From contig CAVROA010000015.1 in assembly GCA_963722715.1 (NCBI GenBank), forward strand, positions 1 through 64,000: a stretch of DNA of 64,000 bases, written 5' to 3'. The notes under the pieces are model-generated. The model ran no database searches, was not told where the DNA came from, and worked only from the letters and a program-made list of their open reading frames with translations. The translations under genes and the position numbers were made by a program. Of the stretch, positions 25,730 through 34,357 are shown piece after piece. Position 1 is the stretch's first letter. Every line of letters starts with the position of its first letter. The DNA comes from DASQGA01 sp963722715. Lineage in GTDB: Bacteria; Actinomycetota; Thermoleophilia; Gaiellales; Gaiellaceae.

Positions 25730-26924
25730 CGACGGTCTCGAAGCGTATGCGCTGGACTGCGCGGTCGGCCCGTTCGAGGGCGTCGTCTCGAGACTCCCCC
25801 CGGGCGAGCACGTAACCGCCCCGGTCGGAGCCGCTCTGGAAGGGCCCGTACGTCCACCCCGGCTCGCGGTACACCCCGAGATCGAGGACTCCGTCCACGG
25901 CCGCGGCCTCGTCGAGGCCCTCGACCGCCCGAAGCCTTCCCTCCGGCGGGACGAGAAAGCGGACACAGGCGCCGCCCACGGGGTTGGGCGCCGGCAGCTC
26001 GGCCGGCTCACCGAAGGCCGCGCCGAGCGCCAGCCCGTTCAGGTCGACCCCGAGAGCGGCCTCGCAAAGCTCCGCGTCGTGACCGCCGCCCAGGCGGGCA
26101 GCCAGCTCGAGAACGCGGGGGCCGTCGGCGCCGACGCGGAGCTGGATGTAAGTCGGGCCCTCGTGGACGCCGACTGCCTCCGCTGCAGCACGCGCCGCTT
26201 CCAGGCACGCCTGCGTGGCGACTTCGCTCGGCCAGGCGTGGGCGAGCGCGACGCCAAACGCGGGCGGCTCGGCCGTGAGGCGGTCGGTCACAGTGAGCGG
26301 GTGGAAGACCCCGGCGGCTGAGAACGCGTTGACGGTGATCTCCGGCCCTTCGACCAGCTCCTCGACCAGGCAGGAGCCGCCGCGAGACGCCTTGATGGCC
26401 CGCTCGATCGCACCGCGAAGGCCGGCAGCATCGTCCACGACCGAGAGCCCTCGCTGGCCCTGCCGGTCAGGCGGCTTCACGACGCAAGGCAGCTCGACCT
26501 CGAGCTCCTCCCCGGAGGAGCGAACCAGCTGCCAGCGCGGCTGAGGCACTCCAGCCTCCGCGAACTGCATCCGCTGGCGGAGCTTCGACACGGCGACGGC
26601 AGCCGTCTCCGGCCCGAGCGGGTGGGGTAAGCGCAGGCGGGCCGCAATGCGGGCCGCAACGGCGACGGGCCAGTCGATCCCGGGGGCGATCAGCCCCTGA
26701 ACGGCCTCCGCCCGCGCAAGGCGCTCGATCCCCGTCTCGTCCTCGGCCGACAGGATCGCTCTCCTGACCGCGTAGCGGAAGCCCGGCGCACCCGGATCGC
26801 GGTCACAGGCGATCACCAGGCACCCGCGTTCGCGGGCGCTGCGGAGGAGGCCCAGCTGCGCCGGCCCGGCGCCTAGGACGAGGAGGCGCTTGCCGTCGAC
26901 GGTGTTCGAACCGGTTCCCACCAC
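25701..26924 (-). CDS. ATP-grasp ligase (carbamoyl-phosphate-synthase-like)
   Basis: The 407-residue protein has an N-terminal Rossmann-like domain (LLVLGAGPAQLGLLRSA), an ATP-grasp core (LPCVVKPPDRQGQRGLSVV), and a metal-binding end LELAARLGGGHDAELCEAA. The family makes amide bonds from carboxylates via acyl phosphates. Between a dehydratase and a sugar aminotransferase it could attach an amino or hydroxy acid to an amino sugar (inference). The ATG at 26924 overlaps the RmlB-like gene by 52 bp; a GTG one codon later is possible. Confidence 0.83.
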   Translation of the reverse strand: MVGTGSNTVDGKRLLVLGAGPAQLGLLRSARERGCLVIACDRDPGAPGFRYAVRRAILSAEDETGIERLARAEAVQGLIAPGIDWPVAVAARIAARLRLPHPLGPETAAVAVSKLRQRMQFAEAGVPQPRWQLVRSSGEELEVELPCVVKPPDRQGQRGLSVVDDAAGLRGAIERAIKASRGGSCLVEELVEGPEITVNAFSAAGVFHPLTVTDRLTAEPPAFGVALAHAWPSEVATQACLEAARAAAEAVGVHEGPTYIQLRVGADGPRVLELAARLGGGHDAELCEAALGVDLNGLALGAAFGEPAELPAPNPVGGACVRFLVPPEGRLRAVEGLDEAAAVDGVLDLGVYREPGWTYGPFQSGSDRGGYVLARGESRDDALERADRAVQRIRFETVDVEAPAQRA

Positions 26925-27877
26925 GCCCGATTTTCCGCATACCAGGCGATGGTGCGCTCGAGGCCGGCCTCGAAGGACGTCTCCGCCTCCCAGCCGAGCA
27001 GCTGCCTGGCCTTGTCGACCGACCCGATGTGCCGGTGCACCTGGCCCGGGCGCTCCTCGACATGCACCTTGAGCGACGACGGCTTGCCGAGACCTTCGAG
27101 GACGTAGTTTGCGATCTCCGTCACGGACAGGTCGATACCCGTCGCCACGTTCACGACCTCACCCGCGACGAGCCCGATGTCGGCTTCGATCGCGGCCACG
27201 ATGGCGCGCGCGTCGTCCTCCACGAAGAGCCAGTCACGGCTTGCGTGCCCGTCTCCGTGGATCGTGAGCGGCTCGTCCCGAAGCGCCTGCGTGATGAAGC
27301 GCGGTACGACTTTCTCCGGGTGCTGGAACGGCCCGTAGTTGTTGAACGGGCGCAGGATCACGATCGGAAGCTCGTACGTGACGTGGTAGGAGTACGCGAG
27401 CCGGTCACCGCCCGCCTTGGTCGCCGCATAGGGGCTCCGCGGGTTGAGCGGATGCTCCTCGTCCATCGGCGCCGACTCGGCGGTTCCGTACACCTCGCTC
27501 GACGAGATGAGGATGAAGCGGTCGACCGGCGCCTCCCGGATCGCGTCGAGCAGGATCTGCGTCCCTTCGACGTTCGTGGTCACGAACTCGGAGGCCCCGT
27601 CCTCGATCGACTTCTCCACGTGCGATTCGGCGGCCGCGTTCACGATCACGTCGATGCCGGCGACGACGTCCCGCACGAGAGCCGGGTCGCGGATGTCGCC
27701 GTGCACGTGCGTCAGGCGCTCGTGACCCAGGAGATCGGCGATGTTGTCGAGGTTTCCCGCGTACGTGAGGGCGTCGACGTTCACCACCTCGTAGGGCGTC
27801 TGAGTCAGCAGATGGCGGATGAGGTTCGAAGGGATGAACCCGCAGCCGCCGGTGACCAGCACTCGCTTGGCAGCCAT
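26873..27877 (-). CDS. RmlB-like NDP-sugar 4,6-dehydratase
   Basis: The 334-residue extended SDR has the Rossmann motif VTGGCGFIPSN (residues 7-17), SSSEVYGTAE with the T/D-E-type active-site region PMDEEHPLNP, and the YAATKAGGDR catalytic Tyr-Lys. The length and NVDALTYAGNLDNI fit dTDP-glucose 4,6-dehydratases. It would form the 4-keto-6-deoxy sugar used by DegT. The Pro in FIPSN replaces the usual Gly-Ser-Asn. The gene starts the run RmlB-like, ATP-grasp, DegT. Confidence 0.87.
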   Translation of the reverse strand: MAAKRVLVTGGCGFIPSNLIRHLLTQTPYEVVNVDALTYAGNLDNIADLLGHERLTHVHGDIRDPALVRDVVAGIDVIVNAAAESHVEKSIEDGASEFVTTNVEGTQILLDAIREAPVDRFILISSSEVYGTAESAPMDEEHPLNPRSPYAATKAGGDRLAYSYHVTYELPIVILRPFNNYGPFQHPEKVVPRFITQALRDEPLTIHGDGHASRDWLFVEDDARAIVAAIEADIGLVAGEVVNVATGIDLSVTEIANYVLEGLGKPSSLKVHVEERPGQVHRHIGSVDKARQLLGWEAETSFEAGLERTIAWYAENRAWWEPVRTPSTASASSS

Positions 27878-27894
27878 AGCCCGCCGGAGTCTAG

Positions 27895-28868
27895 TCAGCC
27901 GAGCTCGCGCTCGACCGTGTAAAGGGGCCGGCCTTCGACGTCCCGCTGGATGCGGCCGAGATACTCCCCGACCAGCGCCAGGATGAAGCCCTGGATGCCC
28001 AGAACGCCCAGGACGAGGGCGGCGAGGAAGATCTGGCCCGGGAAGTCGCCCCTCGCCACCCAGGTGACCGCGCCCCAGATCGCCGCCGCGAGCGAGAGGA
28101 GGCACGACGACGTGCCGATCAAGACTCCCGCCCACTGGATCGGCTGTGGCCAGAAGCCCGCCAGCACGTGCAAGCGCAAGGCGGACGAGCCGGAAGGGCG
28201 AGTAGCGCGACTGATCCTCACGCGCGCGGTGATCGAGATCCACTTCGACGACGCTGGCGCCGGCCGAGAGCACGAGCGCCTTGGTGAACTTCTGTTTGCC
28301 GATCGACCCAAGTACCGGCTCGATCGCGCTCCGCCGATACGCGTTGAAGGCACAGCCGAAGTCGGCGATATCGACGTTCGTGAAGCCGCGGAGCATCCGG
28401 TTGATGAGCCTGGACGGCAGGGTCCGGCCCCAGGCATCTTCCCGGCCGCGCCGCCTCCCGCTCGCCACGTCGCTCCCGGCCTCGACGGCGGCGACGAGCT
28501 TGGGGAGATCGGCCGGCGAGTTCTGGAGATCTGCCGTCCATCGTGACGACGATGTCCCCTCGAGCCCGCACCAGCCCGGCGTGCATGGCCGGATGCTGAC
28601 CGAAATTCCGCTTGAACCGGACACCGCGGACGTGCGGATCGGCATCGTTGAGCCGCTCCACGATCGCCCAGGTCCCATCCGCGGAGCCGTCGTCGATCAG
28701 GATCACCTCGTAGGGGCGCCCGATGCCCTCGAGCGCGGCGACGGCCTGGCGGTAGACCTCCTCGAGCGTCGATTCCTCGTTGTAGACGGGGACGACGAGT
28801 GAGATCTCGGGACGCGGCTCTCCCGCAAGCGCTGGGAGTGGCGCGGCGGCGGTCTCGACCTCCGTCAT
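27895..28868 (-). CDS. GT2 polyprenyl-phosphate glycosyltransferase with two frameshifts
   Basis: ArnC/GtrB-type enzyme: N-terminus ISLVVPVYNEESTLEEVY, ILIDDGSADGTW, then VVTMDADLQNSPADL (DxD), and two C-terminal membrane helices GVLIGTSSCLLSLAAAIWGA and FLAALVLGVLGIQGFILALV. Three frames are needed: breaks at the CC of 28534-28535 (inside MDADLQ) and at about 28171-28181 (before LHVLAGFWP). Each is one extra base; removing both leaves exactly 324 codons. It probably charges undecaprenyl phosphate with a sugar. It is the leftmost reader of the divergent region at 28.87-28.93 kb. Confidence 0.8.
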
Positions 28869-28928
28869 CGTGGCAGAGGCTACCAAGGCAGTGAGGTGCG
28901 CCCTGTTACCCTGCGGCCCATCGAGCGC

Positions 28929-29744
28929 ATGGACCGCAATCTGAGCGACCGAATCGACCTGATCGCCACGAATACGACGCACGGCGCCGGCTGGCTTGCC
29001 CGGCAAGCGGTCGAAGCGCTGTCGGAGGCCGTTCAAGCTGGTGCCGATCCCGTCGAAGCGGGACGCGCGCTCGCGTCTGCGCGGCCCGCGATGGGCGCAG
29101 TGGCCGGGGCGGTCGGTCGTGTCGTCGCCGCTTCCAGGTCGACCGAGCGCCTCGTCGAGGAAGCATCGGCGCTGATCGCCCAGAAGGATCGTGCCGCCCA
29201 TTCGATCTCGGTGCTTCTGTCCGAAGATCTGAAGGGAACGGTCATGACGCACTCGGCGTCCGCAACGGTTCGCGAGGCGCTCGTGCACGCAGAGCCGGCG
29301 AGGATCGTCTGCACGGTCTCCGAGCCCCACGAAGAGGGCCGGCCCTTCTCGGAGGAGCTCGCCGCGGAGGGTCTCACCGTCGAGCTCGTCGCCGACGAGG
29401 ACGCCGAGCGTGCGGTCGCGACCGTCGACGTCTTCCTCGTGGGTGCGGACGGCGTCTACATCGACGGCTCGCTGGTGAACAAGGTCGGCACCCAGGCACT
29501 CGCCAAAGCGGCCAAGGAGGCAGGTATTCCGGTCGTCGTCGCCTGCGAGACGCTCAAGCTCGTCCCGTACGATCCCGTGGAGCCGGAGGAGAAGGGCTGG
29601 GACCTGACGCCGGCCGAGCTCATCGACCGGATCGTCACTGACGAGGGCGTCCACCCGCCGAGCGAGATCGGCGCCGTCGTCGACCGAACGCCCTTCCTGC
29701 GGCAAGGCTGGGAGCTTCTGAACCCCGCGCGTAGCCTCCGTTAG
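28929..29744 (+). CDS. eIF2B-alpha-like sugar-phosphate isomerase family protein
   Basis: A 271-residue member of the IF-2B family, which includes ribose-1,5-bisphosphate isomerase and methylthioribose-1-phosphate isomerase. HTHGAG-like NTTHGAGW, the hinge TVMTHSASATV and the catalytic-type GADGVYIDGSLVNKVGT are visible. Bacterial homologues act on phosphorylated pentoses; the substrate here is unknown. The ATG at 28929 is preferred over an upstream GTG at 28896, which gives an atypical N-terminus. First gene of the plus-strand block to 35878. Confidence 0.75.
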   Translation: MDRNLSDRIDLIATNTTHGAGWLARQAVEALSEAVQAGADPVEAGRALASARPAMGAVAGAVGRVVAASRSTERLVEEASALIAQKDRAAHSISVLLSEDLKGTVMTHSASATVREALVHAEPARIVCTVSEPHEEGRPFSEELAAEGLTVELVADEDAERAVATVDVFLVGADGVYIDGSLVNKVGTQALAKAAKEAGIPVVVACETLKLVPYDPVEPEEKGWDLTPAELIDRIVTDEGVHPPSEIGAVVDRTPFLRQGWELLNPARSLR

Positions 29745-29784
29745 AGGCACGCGTCTCAAAGCCCGGTCGCTAGACTCCGGCCGC

Positions 29785-31719
29785 ATGCCGACCCGCCATG
29801 GAACTGCCGTGGTGGCCGAGGTTGGCTGGGTGAACGGTCTCGCAGCCATCCGCTCGCTCGGCCGCCGAGGCCTGCGCGTACTCGCGGTCGATCACCGACC
29901 CTGGGCGCTCGGATACCGCTCCCGGTACGCCGAACCGGCCCTCGCTCCGGAGCCCGTCGTGGACGAGCAGGGCTTCGTCGCCGCCCTCCGCGCGCTCGCC
30001 GAACAGGCGGACGAGGGGCCCCTCCCGATCTTTCCGACCCACGACGAGCACCTGAACGCGATCGCACGCAACGTCGACACGCTCGGCGACTCGTATCTGT
30101 TCCCGTTTCCCTCCTGGCAGACGCTCGAGCGGATTCAGAGCAAGCGGTACCAGCTCGAGCAGGCCGATGCGATCGGGATGCCGACGCCGCGCACTCATCA
30201 CCCGCGATCTGTTGAGGAGGCGCGGGCCGCCGGCGAGGACCTGGGTTATCCCGTCTTCGTGAAACCGTCCGACCCGATCCTCTTCAAGCAGGCACACAAT
30301 CGCCAGGCGTTTCGTTGCGAGACCTGGAGCGAGCTCGAGTCCGCTTACGCGCTCGCGGCCGAGCACGAGCCGATGGTGCAGGAGTTCGTTCCCGGAGGCG
30401 ACGACGAGCTCTACACACTCGGGAGCTACCTGAATCGCGACGGCGAAGCACTGGGGCTCTTTTGCGGGCGCAAGCTCCGCCAGACGCGCGACTTCATGGG
30501 CAGTGCACGGGTGGGAGAGGCGCTCTGGGTGAACGAGGTCGTCGACGACGGACTCCGATTGCTCCGCGCGCTCGACTTCCACGGGGTCTCGCAGGTCGAA
30601 GTGAAACGCGATCCCCGCGACGGGCGCTACAAGTTGATCGAGGTCAATCCGCGCCTCTGGCAGTGGCATGGCCTGGCTTCTGCCTGCGGGGTCGATCTGC
30701 CCTGGATCGCCTACCAGGACCTGACGGGCGATCCACCCCCTCCGGCCCGCATGAACGGCAACGGCAAGATCTGGGCGATCACGATCATGGCGGGCTCCAC
30801 CAATGCCGTGCAGCGTCCGCCCTACGTCGACGCGGTCTTCGCAATCGACGATCCCCTGCCCACGCTCGTCCAGTTTTCCCGCTTCGGCCGCCGGGGTCTC
30901 AGGCGCCTCGGCCTCAAGGATGGCCGACCCGCGGGTTCCGGCTCAAACGTCAAGACGGAGGTTCCTCCAGTGCCCAGCTCACCGAATGTCCTCCAGCGGC
31001 TGAAGCCGCTGGTCCCCGTGTCCGTGAAGCGTCCGCTCCGGCGTGCGCTCCCCCGCAAGTATCACCGGTACTTCGACCCTGACTGGCATCGCAGGACGAT
31101 CGGGAACGTGCCGCTCTGGGATCACATGGGCAAGCTCCAATTCGACTACCTCGTCGACCACGGCCTCAAGCCTGACCACTACCTGCTCGATGTCGGTTGC
31201 GGCCCGCTCCGCGGCGGCGTCCATTTCATCCAGTACCTGGAGGAAGGTCACTACTACGGCGTCGACAAGCGCGGGGACGTGATCGAAGAGGCTCGCGAGC
31301 TCGAGCTTCCACGGCACGGCCTGGCCGGGAAGCGCCCCACCCTCAGGGCCATGGAGCGCTTCGAGTTCCCCGACCTCGGCCAGACGTTCGATTACGCAAT
31401 CGCGCAGTCGGTCTTCACCCACCTCCCGCTGAACAGCGTCACGAGATGCCTGGTCAATATGGGACAGGCCCTGAAGCCCGGTGGCCAGTTCTACGCGACG
31501 GTGTATGAGAACCCGCGCGGAAAGCTCTTTGTCGAGGACATCGACCAGACCGAGCGCGTGGTCAGCCACTACGACTTCGACTACTACCACTACGACCTGG
31601 ACACGCTTCGCTGGGCGTGCGAGGGAACCGGGCTCGAGATGGAGTTCCTGGGCGACTGGGACAACCCCCAGAACCAGAAGATGATCCTCTTCCGAAAGTC
31701 GAACGGCACGAATGGCTGA
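29785..31719 (+). CDS. ATP-grasp ligase fused to a SAM methyltransferase
   Basis: A 644-residue two-domain protein. Residues ~1-390 are an ATP-grasp ligase: VVAEVGWVNGLAAIRSLGRR, YPVFVKPSDPILFKQAHNRQ, EFVPGGDDELYTLGSYL and EVNPRLWQWHGLASACG. A linker at ~390-405 leads to a class I methyltransferase from ~405 to 640, with YLLDVGCGPLRGGVHFIQYL as SAM-binding motif I and FDYAIAQSVFTHLPLNSV. The frame is continuous and codon use uniform, so the fusion looks real. It may ligate and methylate the same substituent on the glycan (inference). Its stop overlaps the next gene. Confidence 0.82.
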   Translation: MPTRHGTAVVAEVGWVNGLAAIRSLGRRGLRVLAVDHRPWALGYRSRYAEPALAPEPVVDEQGFVAALRALAEQADEGPLPIFPTHDEHLNAIARNVDTLGDSYLFPFPSWQTLERIQSKRYQLEQADAIGMPTPRTHHPRSVEEARAAGEDLGYPVFVKPSDPILFKQAHNRQAFRCETWSELESAYALAAEHEPMVQEFVPGGDDELYTLGSYLNRDGEALGLFCGRKLRQTRDFMGSARVGEALWVNEVVDDGLRLLRALDFHGVSQVEVKRDPRDGRYKLIEVNPRLWQWHGLASACGVDLPWIAYQDLTGDPPPPARMNGNGKIWAITIMAGSTNAVQRPPYVDAVFAIDDPLPTLVQFSRFGRRGLRRLGLKDGRPAGSGSNVKTEVPPVPSSPNVLQRLKPLVPVSVKRPLRRALPRKYHRYFDPDWHRRTIGNVPLWDHMGKLQFDYLVDHGLKPDHYLLDVGCGPLRGGVHFIQYLEEGHYYGVDKRGDVIEEARELELPRHGLAGKRPTLRAMERFEFPDLGQTFDYAIAQSVFTHLPLNSVTRCLVNMGQALKPGGQFYATVYENPRGKLFVEDIDQTERVVSHYDFDYYHYDLDTLRWACEGTGLEMEFLGDWDNPQNQKMILFRKSNGTNG

Positions 31720-32836
31720 GGGAAACGGGCGGCTCCGAATCCTGGGGGTCGGGGACGCCAACTCCCTCATCTTCCTGCGCTGGGCCTGGCGGCTGGCCGA
31801 GCTCGGCCACGACGTTCATATCGTCTCGAACCGGATTACCCCGCGGAGCGAGGAGCTCGAGGGGCTCACGGTCCACAACGTCCGCGAGCTCGAGGCCGGG
31901 ACGAAGGTTCCCGTCTTCCGGCGGATGCGCTTCGCGCCGGCAATCGGGAAGCTTGCGCGAAACCTGGACGTCGACCTCGTTCACGCTCACTACCTGCTGC
32001 CGTACGGCTACTGGGCGGCCGAGGCGGCTGTCCACCCGCTCGTCATGAGCCCTTGGAACACCGACATCTTCACGTATGGACGCGACCGCCGGCGGGGGCG
32101 GAAGTGGGTACGCCGCGCCGTTCAGGCAGGGGACGAGTTCGTCGTCAGCTCACTCGGAAACGCCGAGGAGACGATCCGGCTCGGCGCAGACCCCGACAAG
32201 GTGCACCGGATCGTCTGGTACGTCGACCTCCAGCCGTTCGGCCCGGAGAAGCGGGTGGAAGGCCTGGCGGAGCGGTTCGGCTGGCCCGCGGACTCGACCG
32301 TCATCCTCTCGCTCCGAAACTACCGGCCGAACACGAACCTCGACGTGCTCCTGCGGGCCTTCGCCCGCGTTCGGAAGGAGGTGCCCGAGGCGCGCCTCGT
32401 CCTGGCGGCCCGGGGCGGCTGGACGCGCGACGAGACGGAGGCGCTCATCACCGAGCTCGACCTCGGAGACAGCGTCGTCATGCACTTTGCGGCGCCCGAC
32501 GAGCTGCCGGAGCTCTGTGCGTCGGCCGACATCGGCGTCTCGATCGCCTCGACCGATGCGACGCCTGCCTCGATGATCGAATCGATGGCGTCGCGCTTAC
32601 CGATGATCATGGGCGACGCGATCACGATCGACGAGTGGATTACCCAGGGGGAGGGCGGTGAGGTCGTCCAACCGCGCGACGAGGACGCGCTCGCGGCCGC
32701 GCTCCTCAAGCTCCTACGCGATCCCGAGCTCCGGCGTCAGTACGGCGAGCGCAACGAGCGGATCGTCAGAGAGCGGCTCGTGAAGCCGCCCGGCGAGGCA
32801 CTCGAGGACGTCTATCGGAAGCTGCTCGCTCGCTAG
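31712..32836 (+). CDS. GT4 family glycosyltransferase
   Basis: GT-B protein of 374 residues: LRILGVGDANSLIFLRWAWR, LVHAHYLLPYGYW, MSPWNTDIF, then the C-terminal ILSLRNYRPNTNLDVLLRAF and SIASTDATPASMIESMASRL, the acidic loop in the position of the E-x7-E motif. Acceptor and donor unknown. It overlaps the end of the ATP-grasp/methyltransferase gene by 8 bp, so they are coupled. Confidence 0.87.
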   Translation: MAEGNGRLRILGVGDANSLIFLRWAWRLAELGHDVHIVSNRITPRSEELEGLTVHNVRELEAGTKVPVFRRMRFAPAIGKLARNLDVDLVHAHYLLPYGYWAAEAAVHPLVMSPWNTDIFTYGRDRRRGRKWVRRAVQAGDEFVVSSLGNAEETIRLGADPDKVHRIVWYVDLQPFGPEKRVEGLAERFGWPADSTVILSLRNYRPNTNLDVLLRAFARVRKEVPEARLVLAARGGWTRDETEALITELDLGDSVVMHFAAPDELPELCASADIGVSIASTDATPASMIESMASRLPMIMGDAITIDEWITQGEGGEVVQPRDEDALAAALLKLLRDPELRRQYGERNERIVRERLVKPPGEALEDVYRKLLAR

Positions 32837-32841
32837 AGGCC

Positions 32842-34131
32842 GTGCCGAGCATCCTCCTCATCATCGTCGATGCGCTTCGCGCCGACCTTCTCGCCGGCCC
32901 GAATCAAGCCTGGCCACGCCTGAGCGCCCTCGTGGAGGGCGGCGCGCGCTTTCGGTCCGCCTACACGACCTGTCCGACGACGACGCCCGCCGTGACGGCG
33001 ATCTTCACCGGCCGCTACCCCTCGGCGCACGGCGTCCGCGCCCTCCGCGGGTCGCGGCTCGCGGACGACATCCCGACGATCGCCGGGGAGCTCTCGCGCG
33101 GCGGCTTCAAGACGTGGTGCTCGGTCACCGGGCCTCTCCTCGACAACGTCGGCGTCCTCCGCGGTTTCGCGGAGACCGAGTACCGCGACGTGCCCGAGCG
33201 CTCCGTCCACGACGAGTGGGGGTCGCGTCTGGTGGAGCGCGTCCGCTCCTCGGCCGAGGCCGGCGAGCCGTACTTCGGCGCCGTCCATGTCTGGGACGTG
33301 CACGGGCCACGGCGCTACCCGGAGCGCTACGACGCCCGCCGCTTCGGCCGGGACGTCTACGAGCGTTCCGTGGCCGGCATCGACGAGTGGATCGGGCGCG
33401 TGGTCGACGCAGCCGGGAAGGACACCCTGGTCGTCCTGACCGGCGACCACGGGCAAAACACCTTCCTCGAGCCGCGAACCCTTGCACAGCAGCGGCTCAT
33501 GGGCCGCATCACCAGACGGCTCCCGACCGAGCGTTGGGGCTCGCGGGTGCTTGCCCACGGCGTTCGGAGTCCGTCGAAGCGGCTCCTCCGGCTCGCACCC
33601 CGCCAGCTCTGGCCTCACAACCAGACGCTTTTCGAGCATCTCGTGCATGTGCCCCTCGTCGTGAACGGCCCGGGCGTCACCGCCGGTGCGCGCCTGAGGC
33701 CGGTCAGCCACGTCGACCTGGCGCCGACCTTCCAGGAGCTGGCCGGGCTGCCCGAGCCCGTGCCGGCATGGCCTGGCGTCAGCCTCGCCGGCAGCATTCG
33801 AAGCGGAGGCGAGCCGCCCGAGCACCCGATCGCCATGGAGATCGGCCCCGGCGCACCCGGCGGCGTCAAGTCGGTTGTCCAGCAGGCGATCCGGGACGGC
33901 TCCTGGAAGCTCGTGACCTCGCTCGAGGACGAGCGGGTCGCGGACGCCCTCTACGACCTCGAGGCAGACCCGGCGGAGCGGCGCAACCTGGCCGCCCTGC
34001 ATCCGGAGGTCGTCGAGCGGCTGAAAGAGCGCCTCCGGGAGCTCCTGACCGACCGGGCCGACGCGGTCGCCATGGCCGAGGAGGACGACGCCGTCCTTGC
34101 CGCACGGCTCGAAGAGCTCGGCTACTTGTAA
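32842..34131 (+). CDS. Sulfatase/alkaline-phosphatase superfamily hydrolase
   Basis: Arylsulfatase-like fold of 429 residues: LLIIVDALRADLL (metal Asp10), a nucleophile region TTCPTTTPAVTAIFTGRYP (residues 42-60) and VVLTGDHGQNTF with the second metal pair. The sulfatase consensus C/S-x-P-x-R is not met; a Thr (47 or 48) sits where phospho-transferases of this superfamily carry theirs. It may therefore cleave or transfer phosphoryl groups rather than sulfate. GTG start, 5 bp after the GT4 gene. There is no signal peptide, so it acts inside the cell unless processed otherwise. Confidence 0.8.
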   Translation: MPSILLIIVDALRADLLAGPNQAWPRLSALVEGGARFRSAYTTCPTTTPAVTAIFTGRYPSAHGVRALRGSRLADDIPTIAGELSRGGFKTWCSVTGPLLDNVGVLRGFAETEYRDVPERSVHDEWGSRLVERVRSSAEAGEPYFGAVHVWDVHGPRRYPERYDARRFGRDVYERSVAGIDEWIGRVVDAAGKDTLVVLTGDHGQNTFLEPRTLAQQRLMGRITRRLPTERWGSRVLAHGVRSPSKRLLRLAPRQLWPHNQTLFEHLVHVPLVVNGPGVTAGARLRPVSHVDLAPTFQELAGLPEPVPAWPGVSLAGSIRSGGEPPEHPIAMEIGPGAPGGVKSVVQQAIRDGSWKLVTSLEDERVADALYDLEADPAERRNLAALHPEVVERLKERLRELLTDRADAVAMAEEDDAVLAARLEELGYL

Positions 34132-34194
34132 GCGCAAGGCAGGTCTCGCCCGCGGGTCGCCCGGCTAGCCTCCCGTCCGTGAGACGCCCTGAAT

Positions 34195-34357
34195 TCAACC
34201 CAACCCTGCGCGCGTTCCTCGGGCGCCGCTGGGGGTGCGGGGCCGGAAGGCACAGTATTCGTAATACGGGCCCGGAGAGCCCCGTGCCGCCAGCGGCGTC
34301 AGGCGGCGGCGGAGCCGGGCTCCGCCCGGCGGGAGCCGACGCCGGCGAGGGGCGCGC
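34195..34357. repeat. Highly palindromic intergenic block
   Basis: The gap between the sulfatase and flippase genes contains three consecutive hairpins. First, CGGGGC/GCCCCG enclosing GTATT-cgt-AATAC (34255-34267). Second, GCCGC-ca-GCGGC near 34287. Third, GCCGGGC-tcc-GCCCGGC near 34314-34330. It could be a terminator cluster, a structured RNA or another mobile palindromic element. No second copy was found in the window. Confidence 0.5.
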
